DNA of 21,402 bases from Actinomycetota bacterium (lineage in GTDB: Bacteria > Actinomycetota > Humimicrobiia > Humimicrobiales > Humimicrobiaceae), in assembly GCA_004376325.1 (NCBI GenBank), contig SOKC01000073.1, positions 1 to 21,402 of the forward strand, written 5' to 3'. The position numbers and the translations under genes are program-made. The notes below the pieces were generated by a model that saw nothing but the letters and a program-made list of their open reading frames with translations, was not told where the DNA came from and did no database searches. Shown here piece by piece: positions 13,606 to 21,402 of this stretch (positions within the stretch are counted from its first letter, which is position 1; every line of letters starts with the position of its first letter).

Positions 13606-14869
13606 TTTTAAACTCTTTTAAAAATTCGCTTACCTTTTTTACTTTCTTCATATTCTTATTAAGATCAGTTATTTTAACATTTTCTAAGTCCGGTTCAACT
13701 TCAACAAGTAAATCACAATCTTTTTCTCTGGCAAAATCTTCCAGGCGGGATATATCTTCATAAGATAATTCTACAATAATATCACTGTGGCGCAACTTGC
13801 GGGCTATTCTGATTAATTCCAGGTTATTTTTATTATCCTGGCACTTAAGCAAAATCTTTAATCTTTCTCTTAGGTCCATTTTCTCTATAGCTTTGTGAGC
13901 TAAATCAATATCCAGAGCGAATCCAGTGGCAGGAATATCCAATCCAAATTTTCTTATTAGCCCATCATACCTTCCACCACTACCCAGGATATCAGTTACA
14001 CTTGAACAGTAAACCTCAAATAAAAGTCCGGTGTAATAATCAAAATCCCTTATAATACTGAAATCAGTTATAAGATAACCTCTACAGCCTAGTTTTTCTA
14101 ATATATCATATATTTCCTTGAGATAATTAAAACTTTTAATTACTTTTTGTTCTTTTATTTCCGAAATTAAACTGCATATTTTCTCAATATTGCTCTCCGG
14201 CTGTATTAATTTCATAAAAATCTCTGCTTTGTCTTTATTTTTTTTATTCAGAAAATTTTCCAGCGCAACAAAGTTCTTTATAGCAATTGTCCTTCTAATA
14301 TATTCCCTATCTTTTGGGTTAAGTTTAAACCAGTCACATAATCCTCCAATAAACTCAACATGTCCAAGCCCGATCTTATAATCACCTAGATTCAATCCAT
14401 TTAAAATATTTATTAATATAACCAGAATCTCTACGTCTGACATCATAGCATTTGATGAGCCAATAAACTCCAGACCTGCTTGATTGTAGACTCTCCTTAC
14501 ACCCTTTTGAATATCTGATTGCCTGAAAGAATCTGCAAAATAACAAAATCTTACCGGCAGCTGGCTTTTTTTTATTCTCATCCCTGTAAGTCTCGCTATA
14601 GGTATGGTCATATCAGTTCTAAGAGACAGTGAACTCCCGTCAACATCAAAAAAGTTAATTAGCTTATTTTCCCAATTTTTACCGACTCCGATTGAAATAT
14701 TTTTTGTATATTCGATCGCTGGAGTTTTAACTTCACCATAACCCCATAATTTAAACTCTCTTTCTATTATTCTTTTTATGTTATTTCTCTCTCTTGATTC
14801 AGGCGGAAATATATCCCGTAATCCGAACGGTAATTTAAAAACCTGATTATCTTTTTTATTCTCAAACAT
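13589..14869 (-). CDS. hisZ: ATP phosphoribosyltransferase regulatory subunit
   Basis: Paralogue of the histidyl-tRNA synthetase catalytic core that activates short HisG and senses histidine. 426 aa. Seen: FGLRDIFPPESRERN near the N-terminus (motif 1 region), a motif-2-like VRFCYFADSFRQ at about 106-117, RDFDYYTGLLFEVY at about 284-297 and GSGGRYDGL (motif-3 region). Adjacency to hisG with a 17-base overlap, and the absence of a complete anticodon-binding domain, favour HisZ over HisS. ATG 14867-14869 has GGGG five bases upstream. The 72-base gap before it may hold the his promoter (weak TTGTGG/TATAGT), but I do not annotate it. First gene of the his cluster. Confidence 0.93.
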   Translation of the reverse strand: MFENKKDNQVFKLPFGLRDIFPPESRERNNIKRIIEREFKLWGYGEVKTPAIEYTKNISIGVGKNWENKLINFFDVDGSSLSLRTDMTIPIARLTGMRIKKSQLPVRFCYFADSFRQSDIQKGVRRVYNQAGLEFIGSSNAMMSDVEILVILINILNGLNLGDYKIGLGHVEFIGGLCDWFKLNPKDREYIRRTIAIKNFVALENFLNKKNKDKAEIFMKLIQPESNIEKICSLISEIKEQKVIKSFNYLKEIYDILEKLGCRGYLITDFSIIRDFDYYTGLLFEVYCSSVTDILGSGGRYDGLIRKFGLDIPATGFALDIDLAHKAIEKMDLRERLKILLKCQDNKNNLELIRIARKLRHSDIIVELSYEDISRLEDFAREKDCDLLVEVEPDLENVKITDLNKNMKKVKKVSEFLKEFKNEKRN

Positions 14870-14941
14870 ATTTTCCCCAAATTACTATATATAAAAAATG
14901 TATTTTACCACAATACAATACTTTAAAAAAAGGTTTAATTT

Positions 14942-16579
14942 TTAAAATTCTTCTAATATTCTGTCAAGTCTGTCCTTTTCACTAACAGGTTTATAATCCT
15001 GGTCAACTGTTAAATTTTTACCATCAATAAACATAGTTCTGATTGCGCCTTTTGCTGCCTTTACTCCACATAAGTGCGGAGCATCCAGTATACCTATCTT
15101 TATTGCCTTAGAAATTATAGCAGGAGATATTAAAGGATCCTTGCATTTATTATCTTTATCCAATTTCTTTATTTTATCAATAATCAATCTGGCATCCGCA
15201 ATTAATTCTTCTTTTCTTTGCCCAACCCGGCCATCCAATTTCATATCAGGGCAACCATACAGATAATTCTCTATAACTTTTTTTGTTATCTTTACACTTT
15301 CTATAATATCTTCAGGTTTTGCAGCGTGATCTGCTTCACAATATGCAACAACATGTACAATATCGGGATCCAGCTGCATCTGAAGCAGAGTTGAAGAAGC
15401 AAGCTGACCTTTTCCCTTATCAAAATCAGTTGGGTAGCTGTACAATCCTGACCTGGTTTGCCTGATTGTTGTAAAATTTTTATCATGAAGAGATTCTATC
15501 AGTTCCACTTTAGCTAACATTTTTGCCAAATCCATTGTAAATGAAGTTTCCGGAGGAGTGTTAAACATATACTGGGAAACATAAACTTTCACTCCCATCA
15601 TTTTAGCATTATAAGCAGCAATGTAAGCAGCTGCTACCGCGATGGAATCAGGAGAGTAACGCAAGCTCCAATGGTGAGATTCATTGACTTCTACCGGTAC
15701 ATCTCTCTGGCCATGCCATTTCATTACTGATTGATTTTCAGCAATTGACTCTTCCACTTTTCTTTCACTTCTATTGTCAAGCTCGTTATACCAGCAGAGA
15801 GGAACGGCGCACCACGCATTATTAATATTATCCAGAAGAACCTTTGCCATTTTTATAATATCATTTGTGCCACTATAGCATCGTAGTAGCGGATAATTGC
15901 CTGTCCTTGATGCAAGATAAAGACTTTTAAAGTCCTTTTCACTTCTAAGAGGGACTCCTCCAGCGCCATTTTGTTTTATATCCATTTTCTCAGGATTAAA
16001 AAAGAACTCCTGTGTATTTTGATCCGGACCGATTGATATTACATCCACCAGCCCACTGAGTGAAATACCCTTTATTCCTTCCACTGTTTCATTTAAGGTT
16101 GGCCTTCCGTAATGATGTCTCATTACAGGTAAAGGCTTTCTGTACTTAATTCTTTCTAAAAGACTCTGTGGGGGGATTTCACTGTAAAATTTTACTTTCT
16201 TTTTACTTAAATAACTTTCAATTTCCTCTATTCTTTCTTCACCTGTAAAAATAACATCAAAAATACCAAGCTTCTTTGCAACTTCAGCTACCGGCTTTGT
16301 CCCTCCCAGTATAAATTCTATTTTTACTCCCACTAATTTTTCTACTATTTTTTCTTTAAATTCCAGCAGTATTGGAAGAGCGCTCTCCGGCGAAAGACGG
16401 TAACTTATGGCTACTATATCAGGATTATATTTTTCTATTTCTTTTTTTAATCTATCAATTGTACAGGCAGAACCTAAGAATTTAGTGCTGTAATCATACT
16501 TACTGGCTAAGTTTAAAAAATTTAATATTCCTGCAACATGTACGCAGCTTCCCACACAAGCACCTAATATCTTCTTCAT
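14942..16579 (-). CDS. B12-binding domain fused to glutamate-mutase-E-like barrel, function unknown
   Basis: 545 aa. Residues 1-130 are a cobalamin-binding Rossmann domain: CVHVAG (12-17) in the place of DxHxxG, so the lower-ligand His (H14) is kept but the Asp is Cys; AISYRLS (57-63) is the SxL region and LGGTKP (91-96) the GG region. Residues about 165-490 resemble the TIM barrel of the methylaspartate (glutamate) mutase E family, including GAGGVPLRSEKDF and PLLRCYSGTND (205-240). The end (about 486-525, ILDAPHLCGVKAAKGAIRTMFIDG) also has the style of that family. It may be a single-chain, adenosylcobalamin-dependent carbon-skeleton mutase, but the substrate is unknown. The start is 10 bases after the opine-dehydrogenase stop, so the two probably act in one pathway. 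I am confident of the B12 domain and only moderately of the barrel's relatives. Confidence 0.8.
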   Translation of the reverse strand: MKKILGACVGSCVHVAGILNFLNLASKYDYSTKFLGSACTIDRLKKEIEKYNPDIVAISYRLSPESALPILLEFKEKIVEKLVGVKIEFILGGTKPVAEVAKKLGIFDVIFTGEERIEEIESYLSKKKVKFYSEIPPQSLLERIKYRKPLPVMRHHYGRPTLNETVEGIKGISLSGLVDVISIGPDQNTQEFFFNPEKMDIKQNGAGGVPLRSEKDFKSLYLASRTGNYPLLRCYSGTNDIIKMAKVLLDNINNAWCAVPLCWYNELDNRSERKVEESIAENQSVMKWHGQRDVPVEVNESHHWSLRYSPDSIAVAAAYIAAYNAKMMGVKVYVSQYMFNTPPETSFTMDLAKMLAKVELIESLHDKNFTTIRQTRSGLYSYPTDFDKGKGQLASSTLLQMQLDPDIVHVVAYCEADHAAKPEDIIESVKITKKVIENYLYGCPDMKLDGRVGQRKEELIADARLIIDKIKKLDKDNKCKDPLISPAIISKAIKIGILDAPHLCGVKAAKGAIRTMFIDGKNLTVDQDYKPVSEKDRLDRILEEF

Positions 16580-16589
16580 AACTTTATAG

Positions 16590-17684
16590 CTATTTCTTTC
16601 CTTTAATCAGTATATTTCTTATCTGGCTTAAATCCAATCCCTCCAGGCCTAACCTTGAAAGATTCCTTCCACTCTCTCTGAAATCTTTTTTAAATATTGA
16701 ATTGGCTATATCAATAAGTGAATCAATTACCCTTGTCTTCAGCCCAAATATTTTCCCGAATTCAGAAATAGGCACCAGACTCATGGGAACATCTTCCGTT
16801 ATATATCTGACATTTATAGTTCTCGGAGCCATTATTCCCACATATCCGGGATTACTATGTATTGCATCAAAAAGATTATCTTCTACTACATTGTAAGCCA
16901 TTGACAGCCATTCAATGGCAGAATATACATTGGCGCACTTTAATTTTCTTGCCACCATTACTCTTTCCTTATCTACTGCCTCCAGGATTTTTGCCACAGA
17001 TTGGGTAACTCCTTCTATATAAAATTGAAAATTTCCCAGGGTAGACTCGATCCTGCTCAGATTAAGTATAGTAATTGATGGATGAAATACTGCGCCCATA
17101 TTATTAAAGCTTGTTTCAATAACACTGGCAGCAGGGATAAATTCAGGAAATGCCACATTTAATTTTTTAACTACCATTTCAGTTTTTCTAGAAGGTATTG
17201 CAGCCACCGGTATTGCCTGTTTTATTCTAAATATTCTTGCTGCAGCCGGACCCATACCTCTACTTGCATATATAAAAGTCTGCGCTTCAGCTATGGTAAC
17301 ATCCTTCTGGTTACCCTCTTTTCGCAAAATATTTAAAAATTCCAGTGCTCCACATGTTCTTCCCGGATTTAGAACTACGACCTGTTTCTCATTTAAAAAA
17401 GGCACACATCTCTGGGCAATAGAAATATGACCATTTGCCGGCACAACCACCATAATTATATCTACACCTCTTATTGCTTTTTCCATGTCACTGGTTACTA
17501 CATTAAGCTTGCCAAAACCTTTTACCTCACCTTCAAGCTCAATTCCCCGCATTTTCTTTATTGGCTGTATTCTTGAAAACGTTCTATTATATAAATTAAC
17601 TGTAAACCCTTTTATTGCCAGATGTGCTGCTATGGCTTTTCCTCCATGACCGGCCCCCACAACTGCAAATTTTAAATCATGCAT
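16590..17684 (-). CDS. NAD/NADP octopine/nopaline dehydrogenase family protein
   Basis: 364 aa. The N-terminal Rossmann domain (about 1-180) has the dinucleotide motif GAGHGG (10-15). The C-terminal octopine-dehydrogenase domain (about 185-345) has NNMGAVFHPSITILN, whose H201 corresponds to the catalytic His of opine dehydrogenases. Family members reversibly join or split an amino acid and a 2-oxo acid with NAD(P)H. Which opine or amino acid is used cannot be read. ATG 17682-17684 has AAAGGAG five bases upstream. It follows dnaE by 28 bases and precedes the B12 mutase-like gene by 10, suggesting co-expression with the latter. Confidence 0.9.
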   Translation of the reverse strand: MHDLKFAVVGAGHGGKAIAAHLAIKGFTVNLYNRTFSRIQPIKKMRGIELEGEVKGFGKLNVVTSDMEKAIRGVDIIMVVVPANGHISIAQRCVPFLNEKQVVVLNPGRTCGALEFLNILRKEGNQKDVTIAEAQTFIYASRGMGPAAARIFRIKQAIPVAAIPSRKTEMVVKKLNVAFPEFIPAASVIETSFNNMGAVFHPSITILNLSRIESTLGNFQFYIEGVTQSVAKILEAVDKERVMVARKLKCANVYSAIEWLSMAYNVVEDNLFDAIHSNPGYVGIMAPRTINVRYITEDVPMSLVPISEFGKIFGLKTRVIDSLIDIANSIFKKDFRESGRNLSRLGLEGLDLSQIRNILIKGKK

Positions 17685-17712
17685 GGCAGCTCCTTTCGGT
17701 ATTTTTATATAC

Positions 17713-20700
17713 TTACACCCTATCCCAGTTAATTTTATCTGAAAATACTTCCCTGAGACTCTCTTTAAGAGATTGACTTAAATTTATCCTGTAGCTGGAG
17801 GGAAGTTTATAAATTCTTTCTATATCCTTTCCATTCTCACCGGTTATCTTAAACTCTACTTCATCAGATCCGGGATATTTTTTTAATATATCATAAAACA
17901 TATTGATAAAATTTTTATCCATATCTCTCTTTCTTGCAGCAAAAATAACTTTATTATTTTTATCACCTATAAGCTCTTCTTGATTTTTATCTATTCTTTT
18001 ATTTTTTTCCAATTCTTCTATTTCGTTGGCGATGATCTTTATCTGATCTTCTTTTTTATCTAATTTACCTTTAATTTTTACAATTTTATCTTTGGAAATA
18101 ACTTCCCTGTGCTTACCAAGAACTGACGGGAATACAATTACTTCTACGCTGTCGCTGATATCCTCTATGCCTAAAAAACACATCTGCTGACCTTTTTTTG
18201 TAAATATAATTTTTACTCTGGTTATAATTCCACCAACAGCAATATTAGTTTTATCTTCTATACTGCTCAAAGCTTCTATTGGAGTCAGCTTGAAAAGGGA
18301 ATCTTCATATTCAAACAAAGGGTGCCCTGAGATATAAAGGCCCAGCATTTCTTTCTCAAAATTTAATAACTCTTTTTTTGAAAATTCCTTAAATTGTTCC
18401 TCTGTTTTGTAGACTCCATCCAGTAATATTTTCTCTCCCCTGCTACCATTGAAATCAAATAATGAAAACTGGCCAATGTCTCTATCTTTTTTAATCTTTA
18501 AAGTCTCTTCTATAATTTTTTCATAATTCTCTAAAAGATATTTCCGGCTCTGGCCTAGAGAATCAAATGTTCCACTTTTTATTAAGCTCTCAAGGGTTTT
18601 TTTATTTAATACGCTACTGTCAACTCTCTGGCAAAAATCTATAAATTTTTCAAATTTACCGCCTTTCTTTCTCTCCTTTTCTATACATTCAATAACGTTA
18701 GTCCCAACATTTTTTATAGCTGATAGACCAAATCTGATAGAATTTCCCACCACAGTAAAATCGGTGAAACTTCCATTGATATCCGGCGGTAGGACTGTAA
18801 TACCCATTCTTCTGGTTTCATTAACATATTGAGCTACTTTTTCCTGGCTGCCCATTCTGATACTGAGCAGCGCTGCCATAAATTCCACAGGATAGTTAGC
18901 CTTAAGGTAAGCAGTCTGGTATGAAATCATCGCGTACGCAGCGCTGTGAGACTTGTTAAATCCATATTCAGCAAAATGATTTACAAGTTTAAATATTTTT
19001 AGTGAAATTTTTTCATCTATCCCTTTGTTTTTAGCGCCCTCTATAAATTTACTTTTTTGTTTGGAAAGTACACCTCTCTTTTTCTTGCTAATGGCTCCTC
19101 GCAGGATGTCTGCTTCTGACATACTAAAACCAGCCAGTTCTGACGCTATTCCCATAACCTGTTCCTGATATAGAATAATTCCATAAGTACTTTCAAGAAT
19201 TTTTTCAAGAGATGGGTGCAGATAGTTTATTTTCTTTCTCCCATTTTTACTTTCTACAAAATCTCTTACCATTCCACTTTGAAGAGGACCGGGTCTATAT
19301 AATGCCAGAAGCGCTATCAAGTCTTCAAATTTGGTTGGTTTTAAGTTTATTACCAGTTCCCGCATTCCCGAGCTTTCAAGCTGGAATACTCCCAGGCATT
19401 CACCTTCACACAACATATTAAAAGTTTTTTTATCATCTGCACTAATATCATTAATATCTATATCTATATTTTTGGTTTTATTAATTAAAAATAAGGTTTT
19501 GTCTATTAGTGATAGCGTTTTCAATCCCAGAAAATCCATTTTAAGTAGCCCAATTTTTTGAATATCCTCCATTTTATATTGGGTTACAATATCACCTTCA
19601 TTCTCTTTTTGTATGGGTGTATAGTTGTAAAGGTCCTCTGAGGAGATTACAACTCCTGCAGCGTGTATTGAATCCTGTCTGGATATCCCCTCAAGTGAAA
19701 TTGCAGTATCAATTACTTCTCTTATTTTTTTATCATTTTCATAAACTTCTTTTAAATCCGGGACCAAATTTAATGAGTTTTCGATTGTCACATTTAATTC
19801 CATCGGGATCATCTTCGCTATCCTGTCTACTTCAGCATAAGGCGCTTCCATTACTCTTCCTGCATCCCTTATAGCCTGTCTGGCAGCCATTGTTCCAAAA
19901 GTAATTAGCTGGGCAACCCTTCTGTCACCATATTTTTTAGAAACATACCTGATAACTTCATTCCTCTTCTCATAACAAAAATCTATATCAATATCAGGCA
20001 TACCTTTACGTTCTTCATTTAGAAATCTTTCAAATAAAAGTCCATACTTTAAAGGTTCGATATCCGTTATGCCCAACAGATAAGAAACTATGCTGCCCGC
20101 TGCCGAACCTCTTCCCGGTCCTACTCTTATGCTATTATTTCTGGCAAATTTAATAAGATCCCAAACTATTAGAAAATATTCTGAAAAACCCATTTTCTCT
20201 ATGACTTCCAGCTCTTTTTGTATCCTTCTATCAATCTCCTTAGTAATGCTCTCATATCTTTTCTTAGCACCTTCATAGCATAACTTTTTTAAATATTCAT
20301 CTACACTATAGTCGTCAGGAACCCGGAAAGATGGTATCAGATTCATATCAAACTTTATATTTACATTACACCTATCGGCAATCTTTAGTGTGTTTTCAAT
20401 GGCACCCGGGAATTCTTTAAAAATCTCGTTTATTTGATCATAACTTTTAAAATAATATTCATCTGTAGGAAACCTCAGGCGGCCGGGTTCATTTATAGTG
20501 GAGCCAGTCTGGATACAGAGCAGGACATCATGAGCTTTACTATCTTCCTTGTTTAAATAATGCACATCATTTGTAGCCACTAATGGAATATTATATTCTG
20601 AAGATAACTCCGATAAAGCCTTGTTTACTTTCTTTTGATCTGGTATACCGGAATCCTGCAGCTCTAAAAAAAAATTATTCTTCCCGAAAATATCTATATA

Positions 20701-21198
20701 TTCCTCTAAAATTTTTTTTGCACTTTTGATTTTATCCAGAATAATACATTTTGGAATCTCACCGGCAATACAGCCACTCAATGCAATTATACCCTGGTTA
20801 AACTCCCTGAGCAGCTCTTTATCCACTCTTGGTTTATAATAAAATCCCTCTAAAAACCCCAGGCTGACCAATCTCATCAGATTCTGATAACCCTGGTTAT
20901 TTTCAGCCAGTAGAGTCAGATGGTAAAAAGTTTCTTCCTTTTTTTCTCTTTCCGATTGCTTATCCCATCTACTTTTCGGGGCCAGATATACTTCACAGCC
21001 AATTATGGGTTTTATTCCTGATTTTTTTGCCTGGGTGTAAAATTCAATAGCACCATACATAACTCCATGATCGGTTAATGCTAAAGCAGGCATATTAAAC
21101 TCGCAGGCTCTCTCAATTAATTTTTTTATTCTTGAAGCACCATCTAATAAGGAGTATTCGCTATGGACATGCAAATGGACGAAATTGTCTATTTTCAT
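17713..21198 (-). CDS. dnaE: DNA polymerase III alpha subunit
   Basis: Replicative polymerase, 1161 aa, DnaE1 size. The N-terminal PHP domain keeps its metal ligands (HLHVHSEYS at 8-16, TDH at 42-44, GCEVYL at 67-72, NDVHY at 210-214), so it may be catalytically active or structural. The polymerase core has GPGRGSAAGS (360-369), PDIDIDF with D402 and D404, and KMDFLG with D555, the three catalytic acids. Later come FNKSHSAAYAMISYQTAYLKANYP, a helix-hairpin-helix region (GLSAIKNVGTN) and an OB domain (about 985-1060). There is no exonuclease insertion, so proofreading would come from a separate DnaQ. The start ATG 21196-21198 has no clear Shine-Dalgarno, but an in-frame stop 15 codons upstream leaves no alternative. 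Confidence 0.98.
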   Translation of the reverse strand: MKIDNFVHLHVHSEYSLLDGASRIKKLIERACEFNMPALALTDHGVMYGAIEFYTQAKKSGIKPIIGCEVYLAPKSRWDKQSEREKKEETFYHLTLLAENNQGYQNLMRLVSLGFLEGFYYKPRVDKELLREFNQGIIALSGCIAGEIPKCIILDKIKSAKKILEEYIDIFGKNNFFLELQDSGIPDQKKVNKALSELSSEYNIPLVATNDVHYLNKEDSKAHDVLLCIQTGSTINEPGRLRFPTDEYYFKSYDQINEIFKEFPGAIENTLKIADRCNVNIKFDMNLIPSFRVPDDYSVDEYLKKLCYEGAKKRYESITKEIDRRIQKELEVIEKMGFSEYFLIVWDLIKFARNNSIRVGPGRGSAAGSIVSYLLGITDIEPLKYGLLFERFLNEERKGMPDIDIDFCYEKRNEVIRYVSKKYGDRRVAQLITFGTMAARQAIRDAGRVMEAPYAEVDRIAKMIPMELNVTIENSLNLVPDLKEVYENDKKIREVIDTAISLEGISRQDSIHAAGVVISSEDLYNYTPIQKENEGDIVTQYKMEDIQKIGLLKMDFLGLKTLSLIDKTLFLINKTKNIDIDINDISADDKKTFNMLCEGECLGVFQLESSGMRELVINLKPTKFEDLIALLALYRPGPLQSGMVRDFVESKNGRKKINYLHPSLEKILESTYGIILYQEQVMGIASELAGFSMSEADILRGAISKKKRGVLSKQKSKFIEGAKNKGIDEKISLKIFKLVNHFAEYGFNKSHSAAYAMISYQTAYLKANYPVEFMAALLSIRMGSQEKVAQYVNETRRMGITVLPPDINGSFTDFTVVGNSIRFGLSAIKNVGTNVIECIEKERKKGGKFEKFIDFCQRVDSSVLNKKTLESLIKSGTFDSLGQSRKYLLENYEKIIEETLKIKKDRDIGQFSLFDFNGSRGEKILLDGVYKTEEQFKEFSKKELLNFEKEMLGLYISGHPLFEYEDSLFKLTPIEALSSIEDKTNIAVGGIITRVKIIFTKKGQQMCFLGIEDISDSVEVIVFPSVLGKHREVISKDKIVKIKGKLDKKEDQIKIIANEIEELEKNKRIDKNQEELIGDKNNKVIFAARKRDMDKNFINMFYDILKKYPGSDEVEFKITGENGKDIERIYKLPSSYRINLSQSLKESLREVFSDKINWDRV

Positions 21199-21257
21199 TC
21201 TAACAGAATCTAGTAATTCTTTTTGACTAAGATTTTCAGTCTAAATATTTCCTAAAC

Positions 21258-21402
21258 TTAAAAAACCACTCTATATAACTCTTCAAGAGAAGTCAATCCT
21301 TCTGCCACTTTATAGGCTCCGGCCTCAAGCAGAGTTTTCATTCCTTCTTCTATGGCAACATCCCTAATTTCGTCAGCATATTTTCTTTTTTATAATCTAT
21401 AT
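21258..21402 (-). CDS. C-terminal end of a PilB/GspE-type secretion ATPase, partial and frame-broken
   Basis: The last 43 sense codons before TAA (21258-21260) read ADEIRDVAIEEGMKTLLEAG, then KVAEGLTSLEELYRVV, the typical end of type IV pilus assembly or type II secretion ATPases (PilB/GspE). An in-frame TAA occurs at 21390-21392, only ten bases from the window edge, while another frame there (IDYKKENM) looks coding. So either a frameshift or sequencing error lies near 21380, or the gene is broken. Too little is visible to name the paralogue. Confidence 0.6.

Noticed and set aside
14870..14941. hisZ promoter (TTGTGG/TATAGT) or terminator of the mutase gene
   Set aside because: The boxes match consensus poorly in a very AT-rich gap, and no GC-rich stem is present.

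Overview
The window is AT-rich bacterial DNA with Lys/Ile-rich proteins, TTG and GTG start codons beside ATG, and nearly every gene on the minus strand. It looks like part of a chromosome from an uncultured, anaerobe-like lineage. Gene content (opine dehydrogenase next to a B12 enzyme, a hisZ/short hisG system, DnaE1, PolA, a stand-alone S1 protein) would fit a candidate phylum such as Atribacterota, but that placement is a guess.

Layout, in minus-strand transcription order from the right edge. (1) 21402-14942: the tail of a PilB/GspE-type ATPase, dnaE, an opine-dehydrogenase-family gene and a B12-binding, glutamate-mutase-E-like gene. (2) 14869-8865: a histidine cluster hisZ-hisG-hisB-(hisH remnant)-hisA-hisF-hisIE, ending in pfkA. 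hisD and hisC are absent, and hisH keeps only its N-terminal 44 codons and a scrap of its C-terminus. (3) 8797-8709: a tRNA-Leu(CAA) on the plus strand with its own promoter. (4) 8700-6280: an accessory island. It holds a promoter with a palindrome, a strong hairpin, a broken HTH-XRE gene fused to the C-terminus of an IntI/Xer-like tyrosine recombinase, a repeat-rich attI-like stretch, and two gene cassettes (a TPR protein and a DEDDh exonuclease), each followed by an attC-like imperfect inverted repeat. (5) 5982-1: a repair and replication group, polA - S1 protein - coaE - uvrB (uvrB runs off the left edge).

How the genes work together: hisZ and hisG would form the first histidine enzyme; hisIE, hisA, hisF and hisB supply later steps, but the HisH glutaminase is not functional here, so HisF would need free ammonia or a HisH encoded elsewhere. 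PolA and UvrB act together in excision repair, and DnaE is the replicative polymerase. The island between pfkA/tRNA-Leu and polA is best read as a small, decayed integron-like cassette array in which the recombinase remnant and the cassettes point the same way. The most notable points are this array, the coaE gene that seems to start on AUA behind a perfect Shine-Dalgarno, the internally deleted hisH, and the uncharacterised opine-dehydrogenase/B12-mutase pair.
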